A DNA stretch of 33,567 nt, from assembly GCA_017517815.1 (NCBI GenBank), contig JAFWYA010000032.1, positions 1-33,567 of the forward strand, written 5' to 3'. Under the pieces are notes generated by a model that saw nothing but the letters and a program-made list of their open reading frames with translations, searched no databases and was not told the origin of the DNA. Positions 16,487 through 24,506 of this stretch are shown here, piece after piece (within the stretch, counting starts at the first letter, position 1; every line of letters begins with the position of its first letter). This DNA is from Clostridia bacterium. Its GTDB lineage: Bacteria > Bacillota_A > Clostridia > Christensenellales > Aristaeellaceae. The position numbers and the translations under genes are program-made.

Positions 16487-17518
16487 ATGGACTTCACCCG
16501 TGCCGATCAGGCCGTCATCGCAGGCCTGCGCGAGAATGCCTATACCTCCGCCTGCCTGCTGGTGGGGCAGAATCAGCGCGTGCTGCATCGCCGTGCGTTT
16601 GGCCGCATCACCCTCGATGACGACGCGCCCATGACCAACGAACATACCCGCTTCGATGTGGATTCCATCACCAAGCCCCTCGTCACCGGCATGCTCGCAC
16701 TGCGCGCCCTCGAGGCCGGAAAGCTGTGCCTGTGGGACAGCCTTGGCACCTTCATCGACGCGCCGGAGGATAAACAGGCGATCACCGTCGAACAGCTGCT
16801 CACCCATACGGCGGGCTTTGGCGGGCTGCGCCTGTGGGAGTGCGCGCAGGACGCCGAGGACACCGCGCGCGCCATTCTTGACGCGCCCCTTGTGAGCCCT
16901 CCGGGTTCGCGCATGCGCTATGGCTGCGCGGGGTATATCCTGCTGGGACAGCTGCTGGAGTGCCTCTATGGCCTGCCGCTGGACGAGCTGGCCACGCAGG
17001 AGGTATTCTGGCCGCTGAAGATGCGCCGCAGCGGCTACCTGCCGCAGGACGGCAATATCGCCGCCACCGAAATGCAGGATGACGGCCGCTGCCTGCAGGG
17101 CGTGACCCATGATGAAAACGCAAGGTTTTTAAACGGCGTGTCCGGCAACGCGGGCGTGTTCAGCGATATGGACGACCTGGCCCTGTTTATGCAGATGCTG
17201 TGCAGCGAGGGCAAGCTGCCCGATGGCTCGCAGTACCTGTGCCCGTCCACGGTGCGCATGGCGCTCAGGCCCCGCACCGGCGGACGCAGCCTCTTGTTCC
17301 AGCTGCCCGGGGTGGACAGCGGCTTCACCGGCGACCTGTTCCCGCCGGAGACCGTGGGCCACACGGGCTTTACCGGCACCAGCATCGCGCTGGACCCCAC
17401 AAGCGGCATGTATGTGGTGTTCCTCACCAACCGCGTGTGCCCCTCGCGCGACAGCATGGGCATCTACCGCATCCGCAGGCTGGTGCACAACGCCGCCTTC
17501 GCTGCCTGCGGCCTGTAA
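16487..17518 (+). CDS. Serine hydrolase of the class C beta-lactamase / esterase family
   Basis: The protein has 343 residues. The nucleophile motif is S60-I-T-K63 (SxxK), Y145 lies in R-Y-G-C-A-G-Y where the family usually has YSN, and H292-T-G stands at the third motif. There is no signal peptide, so it is probably a cytoplasmic esterase or peptidase rather than a drug-hydrolysing beta-lactamase. The start follows AAAGGAGGTACCC. No clear promoter is visible between repeat copy 5 and the start. The next gene begins 12 nt after the stop, so it is likely the first gene of the 16487-20981 operon. Confidence 0.87.
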   Translation: MDFTRADQAVIAGLRENAYTSACLLVGQNQRVLHRRAFGRITLDDDAPMTNEHTRFDVDSITKPLVTGMLALRALEAGKLCLWDSLGTFIDAPEDKQAITVEQLLTHTAGFGGLRLWECAQDAEDTARAILDAPLVSPPGSRMRYGCAGYILLGQLLECLYGLPLDELATQEVFWPLKMRRSGYLPQDGNIAATEMQDDGRCLQGVTHDENARFLNGVSGNAGVFSDMDDLALFMQMLCSEGKLPDGSQYLCPSTVRMALRPRTGGRSLLFQLPGVDSGFTGDLFPPETVGHTGFTGTSIALDPTSGMYVVFLTNRVCPSRDSMGIYRIRRLVHNAAFAACGL

Positions 17519-17530
17519 GAAGGAGACACT

Positions 17531-18598
17531 ATGGCCATTTATCTGGACTATGCCGCCACCACCCCGGCGGATGACAAAGTCATCGAAGCCATGTGCGGCT
17601 GCATGAAGCTGGCAAACCCCTCCTCGCCCTACGGCGCGGCGGCGGCGGCGCGCAGGCAGATGCGGCTGGCACGGCAGCACATTGCGCGTATGCTGCATAT
17701 AGACGTCGCCGCCCTGTACTTTACCAGCGGCGGCAGCGAGGCCAACGCATGGGCCATGACGTATTCGCCCCATGCGGCGGTGTCGGCGGTGGAGCATGCT
17801 TCCGTTTTGAACAGCGCGCCCAACGCTGTGCGCATCCCGGCGGATGCAAACGGCCTGATCACCGCACAGGCCGTCGCGCGCGCCCTCAGGCCGGAGACCG
17901 AGCTGGTCAGCGTGCAGTGGGCCAATAACGAAACCGGCGTCATCCACCCCATCGAGGACATCTACCGCGTGGTGAAAGCTCACGGCGCAAAGCTGCATGT
18001 GGACGCGGTGCAGGCCTTCGGCCATGTGCCGGTGGACGCACGGCACTGCGACATGATGACGCTTTCGGCGCACAAGCTGTACGGCCCGCGCGGCGCAGGC
18101 TGCCTGTATGTGCGCCCGGGCGTGGAGCTGAAGCCCCTCATCCCCGGCGGCGGGCAGGAGGGCGGATGGCGCGGCGGCACCGAAAACGTGCCCGCCATCT
18201 GCGGCTTTGGCGTGGCGGCGCAGCTGGCGCAGGCGGATCTTGAAGCCCGTGCGCAGCGCGAACGGGCGCTGATGGCCGGTTTCCTTGCGCAGATCGCCGT
18301 GCCCGGCGCGCGTCAGTTATCCGCCGACGCTCCGCGCCTGCCCGGCGTGGCGGCGCTGTATCTGCCGGGGCTGCTGGCTGAGATCGCCATTGCAAAGCTG
18401 GACCTGCTGGGCGTGGAAGTGTCCGGCGGGGCGGCGTGCCATTCGCGCTCTGCCGCGCCCAGCCATGTGTATCAGGCCATGGGCCTCAGTGAGGACGAGG
18501 CAAAGCACGTCATTCGCGTAAGCATCGGGCGCGGCGTGGACGAAGCGCAGCTGACCGCCGCCGCCGACGCCATCAACCGTGTGTATACCCAAAAATAA
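17531..18598 (+). CDS. Cysteine desulfurase (class V aminotransferase fold)
   Basis: The protein has 355 residues, slightly shorter than IscS or NifS (about 385-405). PLP-binding H156-V-D158-A-V-Q and the Schiff-base lysine K182 in S-A-H-K are present. The persulfide-carrying cysteine C303 sits in S-G-G-A-A-C-H-S, matching the S-G-S-A-C loop of IscS-type enzymes. It would release sulfur from cysteine for Fe-S clusters or tRNA thiolation. No scaffold (IscU/SufU) or MnmA gene is adjacent. The ATG follows AGAAGGAGA. The stop overlaps an ATG of the next gene's frame by one base. Confidence 0.9.
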   Translation: MAIYLDYAATTPADDKVIEAMCGCMKLANPSSPYGAAAAARRQMRLARQHIARMLHIDVAALYFTSGGSEANAWAMTYSPHAAVSAVEHASVLNSAPNAVRIPADANGLITAQAVARALRPETELVSVQWANNETGVIHPIEDIYRVVKAHGAKLHVDAVQAFGHVPVDARHCDMMTLSAHKLYGPRGAGCLYVRPGVELKPLIPGGGQEGGWRGGTENVPAICGFGVAAQLAQADLEARAQRERALMAGFLAQIAVPGARQLSADAPRLPGVAALYLPGLLAEIAIAKLDLLGVEVSGGAACHSRSAAPSHVYQAMGLSEDEAKHVIRVSIGRGVDEAQLTAAADAINRVYTQK

Positions 18599-18615
18599 TG
18601 CCGGAGGTGCGCTTT

Positions 18616-19701
18616 ATGTTCCAGTTGAGAGAATACCATCACCCGGATTTCACCCTGCCCCAGTTTACCTCCGCCCCGGACGCGGTGTTCGTGCCTGCGC
18701 CCATGGACGGCGTGGCCCCGGAAAACTTTCACGCCATGAGCATCTTTCCCGAGTATATGAAGGTGAACGGCCAGTGGCTGCTGGCTGAGGAAAGCCGCAT
18801 GGACTGCGTGGCCGTGTGGGAAAACGGCCGCATCATCGTGCGCGAATTCCGCCTGCTCAAACAGGGCGACATGGTGCTGGTGGGCCGCACCGAAAACTGC
18901 GAGGACGGCGTGTATGTGCATGCCAACGGCTTTCAGGAGCCCGGCAGGCTGCAGGAGACCTTCGCCTTCCGCCAGAACCGCAGCCGCGAGACCGCCTATT
19001 CCAAGGACTACAACGAACTCTACGACCTGCTGCGCTACGAGCGCGACCACGGCCGCATCGTGTGGGTGCTGGGCCCGGCCTTCACCTTTGACCACGACGC
19101 GCGTCAGGCCATGAGCCGTCTCATCGAGCAGGGCTATGTGCATGCGCTGCTGGCCGGAAACGCCCTGGCCACCCACGACCTGGAGGCCGCGCATCTGGGC
19201 ACGGCGCTGGGGCAGGACGTGTACACGCACATCTCCCAGCCCAACGGCCACTACAACCATCTGGAAACCATCAACCGCGTGCGCCGCTGCGGCAGCGTGT
19301 CCAATTTCATCCGCGAGCACAACATCGACAACGGCATCATCTACAGCTGCGAAAAGTGCGGCGTGCCCTATGTGCTGGGCGGCTCCATCCGCGACGACGG
19401 CCCCCTGCCGCCCGTCTACGGCAATGTGTACGACGCGCAGGACGCCATGCGAAACCACATCCGCTCGGCCACGACGGTCATCTGCATGGCGACGATGCTT
19501 CACACCATCGCCACCGGCAACATGACGCCCTCCTTCCGCGTGCTGCCCGACGGAACCATCCGTCAGGTGTATTTCTACTGCGTGGACGTGTCTGAATTTG
19601 CCGTCAACAAGCTGGCCGACCGCGGCAGTCTCAGCGCCCGCGGCATCGTGACCAACGTGCAGGACTTTGCGGTGCTGCTGGAAAGGGCGCTCACCAAATG
19701 A
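18616..19701 (+). CDS. LOR/SDH-domain protein (TIGR00300 type), possible ornithine cyclodeaminase
   Basis: The protein has 361 residues and resembles the conserved LOR/SDH C-terminal domain that also occurs fused to lysine-ketoglutarate reductase and in cyanobacterial arginine-catabolic enzymes (ArgZ/AgrE). Stand-alone archaeal members have been reported to turn ornithine into proline and ammonia; the same activity here is inference. A Y-G-N-V-Y-D-A-Q-D-A-M segment and Y-S-C-E-K-C-G are recognisable family stretches. The start at 18616 was preferred because GGAGG lies 8 nt upstream; an ATG at 18598 overlapping the previous stop would add six residues. Its end overlaps the CCA-enzyme start by four bases. 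Co-location with glutamate dehydrogenase and a T-box amino-acid symporter fits amino-acid metabolism. Confidence 0.78.
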   Translation: MFQLREYHHPDFTLPQFTSAPDAVFVPAPMDGVAPENFHAMSIFPEYMKVNGQWLLAEESRMDCVAVWENGRIIVREFRLLKQGDMVLVGRTENCEDGVYVHANGFQEPGRLQETFAFRQNRSRETAYSKDYNELYDLLRYERDHGRIVWVLGPAFTFDHDARQAMSRLIEQGYVHALLAGNALATHDLEAAHLGTALGQDVYTHISQPNGHYNHLETINRVRRCGSVSNFIREHNIDNGIIYSCEKCGVPYVLGGSIRDDGPLPPVYGNVYDAQDAMRNHIRSATTVICMATMLHTIATGNMTPSFRVLPDGTIRQVYFYCVDVSEFAVNKLADRGSLSARGIVTNVQDFAVLLERALTK

Positions 19702-20981
19702 CCCTGCCCAACTGTATCCAAACCGTGCTTTCCCGGCTGGAGGCCGCCGGGCACGAGGCATGGCTGGCCGGGGGCTGCGTGCGCGACTGGCTGATGCATC
19801 TGCCGCCCCACGACTATGACGTGACCACCTCCGCCTCGCCGGAGGAAATGCTGGCCGCCTTCGAAGGCGAGCGCGTGATCGAAACGGGGCTCAAGCACGG
19901 CACGCTCACCGTGCTGATGGACGGCACGCCCGTCGAGGTGACCGTCTACCGCGGCCCCACCATCGGGGACGACCTGCTGCACCGCGACCTCACCGTCAAC
20001 GCCATGGCGTATCACCCCTTGCGGGGACTGCTCGACCCCTGCGGCGGCAAAAGCGATCTCGCAGCCTGCCTCCTGCGCGCCCCGGGCGACCCTGCCCAGC
20101 GTTTCCATGAAGACCCGCTGCGCATTCTGCGCGCGCTCAGGTTTTCCTCGGTGCTGGGCTTTGATGTGGAAAACGCCACCCTCGCCGCCATGCGCGCGCA
20201 GTCGCAGAAGCTCGCCGACGTCAGCGCCGAGCGCCTTGCGTCGGAATTCATCAAGCTGCTGTGCGGCCCCAATGTGCGCAAGGTGGTAAGCCTGTACACC
20301 GACATCCTCGGCGCGTTCATCCCCGAGGCTTTGCCCATGATCGGCTTTGACCAGCGCAACTGGCATCATATTTATACCGTTTTGGATCACACCGCCTGCT
20401 CGCTGGAAAACGTGCCGCCCGAGCCGGTGCTCCGGCTTGCGGTCTTCTTTCACGACATCGGCAAGCCTGCGTGCTTCGCCATCCATGACGACGGGCTGGG
20501 GCATTTCTACGGCCATGCAAAGGTGAGCGCCGACATGGCCGACGCGGTGATGAAGAGGCTTAAGCTGGACAACTTCACCCGCGAGCGCGCGGTGGTTCTG
20601 GTGCGCGAGCACGACCGGCAGATCGAGCCCACCCGCACCAGCGTGCGCCGCGCCATGAGCAGGCTGGGCGACGACGTATTTGTGCAGCTGATTCAGGTCA
20701 AGCGCGCCGACAATCTGGGCCTGAACCCCATCCTGTTTGACCGCCAAGCGTACTACGACACGCTGATGCAGCTGAGGGAGGAGATCCTCTCATCAGGCGA
20801 GTGCACCACCCAGCGCCAGCTGGCCCTCACCGGGCGCGACCTGATCGCCATGGGCGTCAAGCAGGGCCCCGAGATCGGGCGGATGCTGAACCTTCTGCTG
20901 GAGGCGGTATTATCCGGAAAGGCGAACAATACACCCGCCTCTTTGGCAAAAATCGTGCAAAAAACGACAAAATCCGATTGA
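19698..20981 (+). CDS. cca: CCA-adding enzyme / tRNA nucleotidyltransferase with HD domain
   Basis: The protein has 427 residues. The nucleotidyltransferase head has G25-G-x-V-R-D30 and D39-Y-D41 metal ligands; R96-D97 in H-R-D-L-T-V-N-A-M-A and E-D-P-L-R-I-L-R-A-L-R-F are the typical class II signatures. An HD phosphohydrolase-like domain with F-F-H252-D253-I-G-K-P follows. It adds or repairs the 3' CCA of tRNAs. The ATG overlaps the previous stop (ATGA). The -35 box of the next promoter overlaps this gene's stop codon, so the transcription units abut without a gap. Confidence 0.94.
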   Translation: MTLPNCIQTVLSRLEAAGHEAWLAGGCVRDWLMHLPPHDYDVTTSASPEEMLAAFEGERVIETGLKHGTLTVLMDGTPVEVTVYRGPTIGDDLLHRDLTVNAMAYHPLRGLLDPCGGKSDLAACLLRAPGDPAQRFHEDPLRILRALRFSSVLGFDVENATLAAMRAQSQKLADVSAERLASEFIKLLCGPNVRKVVSLYTDILGAFIPEALPMIGFDQRNWHHIYTVLDHTACSLENVPPEPVLRLAVFFHDIGKPACFAIHDDGLGHFYGHAKVSADMADAVMKRLKLDNFTRERAVVLVREHDRQIEPTRTSVRRAMSRLGDDVFVQLIQVKRADNLGLNPILFDRQAYYDTLMQLREEILSSGECTTQRQLALTGRDLIAMGVKQGPEIGRMLNLLLEAVLSGKANNTPASLAKIVQKTTKSD

Positions 20982-21006
20982 CAGAACACCACATCAATAG
21001 TATAAT
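20978..21006 (+). promoter_or_regulatory. Perfect consensus promoter of the T-box operon
   Basis: TTGACA (20978-20983), 17 bp, TATAAT (21001-21006): both hexamers match consensus exactly. The -35 shares bases with the cca stop codon (20979-20981). Confidence 0.88.
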
Positions 21007-21011
21007 GCATG

Positions 21012-21280
21012 AAAATCCAAAGCGATGAAGGAAAGAGTACCCCACCCATTCCCCTCAAAGAGAGCGCCTCACGGCTGAAAGGGCGCAGGCGGACAGGCAG
21101 GCGAAGATGGCTCCGGAGCGGCGTATCGAGGCGAAAGCTAAGGTTACGACGGGATCGCCCGTTACAGCGAGCGGCGTTCTTTTTTGCGACGCCTCAGAGG
21201 CTTACAAGGGAAACCTGCAAGCAAACAGAAGTGGTAACACGGGTAAAACAGCTCGTCTTCTATTAGGAAGACGGCTTTTT
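21012..21280 (+). promoter_or_regulatory. T-box riboswitch leader
   Basis: Stem I features are present: GATGAAGGAAAGAGTA (21025-21039) opposite TATCG (21124-21128), AGAGAG (21059-21064) and a GGCTGAAAG distal loop inside a GCGCC/GGCGC stem (21064-21068 with 21082-21086). An ACGGG/CCCGT hairpin with CGTTA (F-box like) lies near 21148-21164. The T-box core GTGGTAACACG (21231-21241) offers UGGU to an uncharged tRNA end, and a CGTCTTC/GAAGACG terminator with TTTTT (21254-21280) follows. The leader should let transcription into the symporter proceed when its cognate tRNA is uncharged. Specifier candidates near 21118-21125 are GGC, GCG, CGT and GTA; UGGU predicts a tRNA with discriminator A, which argues against glycine (U73). 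Confidence 0.87.
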
Positions 21281-21310
21281 GATTGAACTTCATATGGAGG
21301 TATCATTCAC

Positions 21311-22513
21311 ATGAAAAACAAGTCGACCAAACTCACCCTGTGGATCTTCATCGGCCTGGTGGCCGGCATTGTGTTCGGCCTGCTCATGCCCGGCCGTTTC
21401 GAGTGGGCGCTGCCCGTGATCGATCTGGTCAGCAGCCTGTACATGAACGCTCTTCGCATGATGATCTTCCCGCTGGTGTTCTGCTCGCTGGTGGTGGGCA
21501 TCAAGGGCATCGGCAGCGTCAGCCGCACCGGCAAGATCGGCCTGCAGACCATTCTGTTCTTCGTGGGCACCACCCTGTTTGCCAGCCTTCTGGGCCTGTT
21601 CCTGCCTGAAGCGCTTGGCATGGGCAAGGGCGTGACCATCGAAATGATGGACACCACCGTCGAGGCCACCAAGTTTACCAGCCTGCTGGACACCGTCAAA
21701 AACCTGATCCCCGCCAACCCCATTGCCTCTTTTGTGAACGGCGACATGCTGCAGGTGCTGGTATTTGCCATCATCGTGGGCGTGTGCTGCCTGAGCCTGA
21801 AGGAAAAGGCCGAGCCCTTCTACAAGGTGGTTGAAAGCCTGAACGAGATCTGCGTGAAGGTGATCAGCGTGGTCATGCTCTTCACCCCCGTGGGCGTGTT
21901 CTGCTCCATCGCTTCTGTGATGTATGCCAACGGCACCTCCACCATCATCGCCCTGGCCGGCGTGCTGGCTGCGCTCTACATCACCTACATCGTATACACC
22001 ATCGTCGTCTACGGCGGTCTGGTGAAGTTTGTGGGCAAGTACCCCGTGGGCCAGTTCTTCAAGAAGGTCATGCCCGCCGCCCTCAACGCCTTCGGCACCT
22101 GCTCCTCCAGCGCCACCCTGCCCATCAGCAAGCAGTGCGCTGACGACATGGACGTGCCCAACGAAGTATCCTCCCTGGCGCTGCCCCTGGGCGCCACCAT
22201 CAACATGGACGCCGTGTCCATCCTGATGAGCTTCATGATCGTGTTCTTCGCCAACGCCTGCGGCGTGGAAGTGACCTTCGGCATGATGCTCACCGTGATG
22301 CTGTCCAACACCCTGCTTTCCATCGGCTGCCCCGGCGTGCCCGGCGGCGCCATCGCCTGCTTTGCCGCCCTCAGCGCCATCGCCGGCCTGCCCGCCGGCA
22401 TCATGGGCGTGTACATCTCCATCAACACCCTGTGCGACATGGGCGCCACCTGCGTCAACGTCCTGGGCGACGTCGCCTGCTCCGTCGCCATGAAGGAAAC
22501 CACCAGGGGCTGA
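21311..22513 (+). CDS. Dicarboxylate/amino acid:cation symporter family protein, probably for a neutral amino acid
   Basis: The protein has 400 residues with the DAACS (GltP/EAAT) fold. The first re-entrant loop carries S265-S-S-A-T-L-P, TM7 G-A-T-I-N-M-D (294-300) and the second loop G-V-P-G-G-A (342-347). In TM8 the family's D-R-x-R-T-x-x-N-V-x-G-D appears with D376, N383 and D387 kept, but the arginine that binds the side-chain carboxylate of glutamate or aspartate is A379. That points to a neutral amino acid taken up with Na+ or H+. The start follows ATGGAGG. Expression is controlled by the T-box leader and a consensus promoter. The stop codon lies in the loop of a terminator hairpin, so the last residues (TTRG) are encoded within the repeat. 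Confidence 0.92.
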   Translation: MKNKSTKLTLWIFIGLVAGIVFGLLMPGRFEWALPVIDLVSSLYMNALRMMIFPLVFCSLVVGIKGIGSVSRTGKIGLQTILFFVGTTLFASLLGLFLPEALGMGKGVTIEMMDTTVEATKFTSLLDTVKNLIPANPIASFVNGDMLQVLVFAIIVGVCCLSLKEKAEPFYKVVESLNEICVKVISVVMLFTPVGVFCSIASVMYANGTSTIIALAGVLAALYITYIVYTIVVYGGLVKFVGKYPVGQFFKKVMPAALNAFGTCSSSATLPISKQCADDMDVPNEVSSLALPLGATINMDAVSILMSFMIVFFANACGVEVTFGMMLTVMLSNTLLSIGCPGVPGGAIACFAALSAIAGLPAGIMGVYISINTLCDMGATCVNVLGDVACSVAMKETTRG

Positions 22514-22585
22514 GCCCCTGGACCCCACAAGGGACTTCGTCCCTTGACCCACCTCCCGCGCCATTTGATGGCGCGGGGGTCTTTT
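22503..22585 (+). terminator. Three-hairpin terminator array embracing the symporter stop codon
   Basis: CCAGGGGC/GCCCCTGG (22503-22510 with 22514-22521) has the stop TGA as its whole three-base loop. AAGGGAC/GTCCCTT (22529-22535 with 22539-22545) and a 10-bp CCCGCGCCAT stem (22555-22564 with 22568-22577) follow, then GGTCTTTTTTT. Confidence 0.88.
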
Positions 22586-22896
22586 TTTGTTTGGGGCTGC
22601 TGCTCAGACCGCCGGTCGGCGACAGGCCTCCCGGCTCGCTTGCCGGTAGCAGGATTACTAAGTAACAAGCCCTGTCCGCTGTAAAGGTAAGGATACCTTG
22701 CTGGGGTCTGGGGCTTTGCCCCAGCGCGGGAAGGGGGGAGGGGAGGAGTCCAGAGGGGGGTCTCGGGGGGACCGGTGCGGGGTCCCCCCCGACCGCCCCT
22801 CTGGCCCGAGCGGAGCGGAGAGAAACCTGAGCGAAACGAAGTTGCGCTCAATAGGCTGAGCAGCCAAGCCCCCTCAGCGGCGCGAAGCTGCCGCCG
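22586..22896 (+). repeat. Structured intergenic repeat, copy 6 (type A, forward)
   Basis: TTTGTTTGGGG joins the terminator to this copy. The left arm (GACCGCCGGTCGGCGACAGG) matches copy 3, not copy 1. The CTGGGGTCTGGGGC region, the long CCAGAGGGG hairpin (about 22750-22806), TGAGCG/CGCTCA, AGGCTGAGCAGCC and the GCGGCGCGAAGCTGCCGCC end follow. From 22897 to 23000 lies the spoIIA leader, with no gene. Confidence 0.8.
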
Positions 22897-23000
22897 TCAG
22901 CTTCTTTTTTCCTTTTGCCAAAACCTCCCATCTTTCGCCAAAGGGTCCGCGCCGCCGGGCGCGAAATCCATACTCCATCATACGATAGGAGGACAAACCC

Positions 23001-23321
23001 TTGCTGCGATCAAAGCCTCCGCGTGAGGCGCTCACCGTGACCATCGCGGGCGAGCTGGACCATTGCGCCGCACCGCAGATCCGCCGCCTGCTGGATGACG
23101 TGCTTGCCGACCCCACCGTCACCCGCCTCACCCTTGATTTGGAAAACCTTACCTTCATGGATTCGTCCGGCATCGGCGTGCTGCTGGGCCGCCTGCGCAC
23201 CCTGCAGGACCGCGGCGGCAGCATGAGCGTGAAAAACATGCAGCCGCCGGTGGACAGGCTGTTTCGCCTGTCGGGGCTGGACCGCGTGATCAGTATCGAA
23301 AAAAAGGGAGGGCGCAAGTGA
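23001..23321 (+). CDS. spoIIAA: Anti-sigma-F factor antagonist SpoIIAA
   Basis: A 106-residue STAS-domain protein. The phosphorylation motif is M-D-S-S-G-I-G (53-59), the serine targeted by the SpoIIAB kinase. When dephosphorylated by SpoIIE in the forespore it binds SpoIIAB and frees sigma-F. The TTG start is supported by AGGAGG eight bases upstream and by the family N-terminus; no ATG or GTG fits. First of three overlapping spoIIA genes. No convincing SigA promoter precedes it; AAAGGG and GCGCGAAAT near 22940-22965 faintly resemble a sigma-H site. Confidence 0.93.
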   Translation: MLRSKPPREALTVTIAGELDHCAAPQIRRLLDDVLADPTVTRLTLDLENLTFMDSSGIGVLLGRLRTLQDRGGSMSVKNMQPPVDRLFRLSGLDRVISIEKKGGRK

Positions 23322-23788
23322 TGCACAACCGCATGAAGATCAGCTTTTCAGCCATGGCCAGAAACGAGGCCTTCGCCCGCGTGGCCATTGCGGCGTTCGC
23401 GGTGCAGTTAAACCCCACCCTGCCGGAGATGGCGGATGTGAAAACCGCCGTGTCCGAGGCTGTGACCAACGCCATCGTGCATGGCTACCAGGGCGATGAA
23501 AGCCGCATGGTGACGCTTTCAGCCGAGTACGGCGACCGGCGCATGCTCACCATCACCATATCCGACGACGGCTGCGGCATTGCCGATATCGCCGCCGCCA
23601 TGACGCCCTTTTACTCCACCGGCGACGGCAGCGAGCGCAGCGGCATGGGCTTTTGCGTGATGCAGACCTTTATGGACGCGGTGGAGGTGCAGTCCGCCGT
23701 GGGGGAGGGCACGACGGTGATCATGCGCAAGTACATTGCGGGCGAGGCGGGGCTGCACCGGGAGCGGATGCTGGATGAGATCGGCTGA
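23321..23788 (+). CDS. spoIIAB: Anti-sigma-F factor / serine kinase SpoIIAB
   Basis: A 155-residue GHKL kinase. The N-box E46-A-V-T-N50-A-I-V-H54-G-Y, a D-D-G-C-G-I box (82-87) and the E-R-S-G-M-G-F lid (105-111) are intact. It holds sigma-F inactive and phosphorylates SpoIIAA. The ATG overlaps the spoIIAA stop by one base; a GTG one codon earlier is possible. The C-terminal tail overlaps the sigma gene by 14 bp. Confidence 0.94.
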   Translation: MHNRMKISFSAMARNEAFARVAIAAFAVQLNPTLPEMADVKTAVSEAVTNAIVHGYQGDESRMVTLSAEYGDRRMLTITISDDGCGIADIAAAMTPFYSTGDGSERSGMGFCVMQTFMDAVEVQSAVGEGTTVIMRKYIAGEAGLHRERMLDEIG

Positions 23789-24389
23789 GCGGCAGCACTA
23801 CGGGCTGGCGGTGATGTGCGCGCGCAGGTTTCAAAACCGCGGCGTGGAGATGGACGAGCTTGTCAGCGAGGCCGAGGCGGCGCTCTTGTTTGCCGCCGCC
23901 CGCTTTGATGAAAGCCGGAATGTGCGGTTTTCCACCTACGCCATCCCGGTGGTGCTGGGCGCGCTGCGCCAGCTGTGCCGCCAGAGCGCGCCCATGCATG
24001 TGCCGCGCGATGATGTGCGCGTGCTGACACAGGCCCGAAACGCCCATCAGCAGCTGCTGGCGCAAACTGGCCGCGAGCCGGAGATCAGCGCCATCGCCCA
24101 AACGATCGGCGTCGACCCTGCAAGGCTTTCGATGATGCTGGCCGCCGACGAGCGCATGCGCAGCCTCTGCACGGTGGACGACGGCGACGCCTCCTGCACA
24201 GGCTTTGAGGACGCGGTGCTCCTGCGCGACGCAGTGCGCCGATTGCCTCACCCCTTCGGCCAGGTGGTGTGGCTCAGGTACGGCATGGGCCTGTCCCAAA
24301 CCGAGATCGCGCAAAAGCTGGGCGTGGGCCAGAGCGCCGTGTCCCGGTGGGAAAAGAAGGGCATTGAGATGCTCAGAGGACAGATGTGA
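23775..24389 (+). CDS. spoIIAC: Sporulation sigma factor, sigma-F-like (SpoIIAC), short N-terminus
   Basis: A 204-residue sigma-70 family protein; the usual SigF is about 250. Region 2.3-2.4 (N-V-R-F-S-T-Y-A-I-P), region 3 (P-E-I-S-A-I-A-Q-T-I-G-V) and a clear region 4 helix-turn-helix (S-Q-T-E-I-A-Q-K-L-G-V-G-Q-S-A-V-S-R) align with SigF/SigG. About 40 N-terminal residues (regions 1.2/2.1) are missing, and the core-binding segment normally like D-L-F-Q-I-G-C-I-G-L reads D-E-L-V-S-E-A-E-A-A-L. The start ATG follows GGGAGCGG and lies inside spoIIAB; only 13 further codons are open upstream. It should direct early forespore transcription. Confidence 0.88.
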   Translation: MRSAERQHYGLAVMCARRFQNRGVEMDELVSEAEAALLFAAARFDESRNVRFSTYAIPVVLGALRQLCRQSAPMHVPRDDVRVLTQARNAHQQLLAQTGREPEISAIAQTIGVDPARLSMMLAADERMRSLCTVDDGDASCTGFEDAVLLRDAVRRLPHPFGQVVWLRYGMGLSQTEIAQKLGVGQSAVSRWEKKGIEMLRGQM

Positions 24390-24394
24390 ACAGG

Positions 24395-24428
24395 AAAAAG
24401 GCTCCCCCAATCAAAGGAGAGCCTTTTT
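24395..24428. terminator. Bidirectional terminator between spoIIA and the GH88 operon
   Basis: AAAAAGGCTC (24395-24404) and GAGCCTTTTT (24419-24428) are perfectly complementary, giving a T-run in both directions for the convergent genes. Confidence 0.9.
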
Positions 24429-24506
24429 CAGGTACACGCGCCTGTGCTCACGCGCACGATCTTCGAGGGGCGAGGACAAACCGAAGGTTTACCGCCGCGC
24501 CCAGCG

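Noticed and set aside
21117..21119. AGC (serine) as T-box specifier
   Set aside because: It lies too far from the base of Stem I, and tRNA-Ser normally has discriminator G, which does not match UGGU.
22940..22965. Sigma-H promoter for spoIIA
   Set aside because: AAAGGG and GCGCGAAAT only weakly resemble the consensus; mentioned in the spoIIAA entry but not called.
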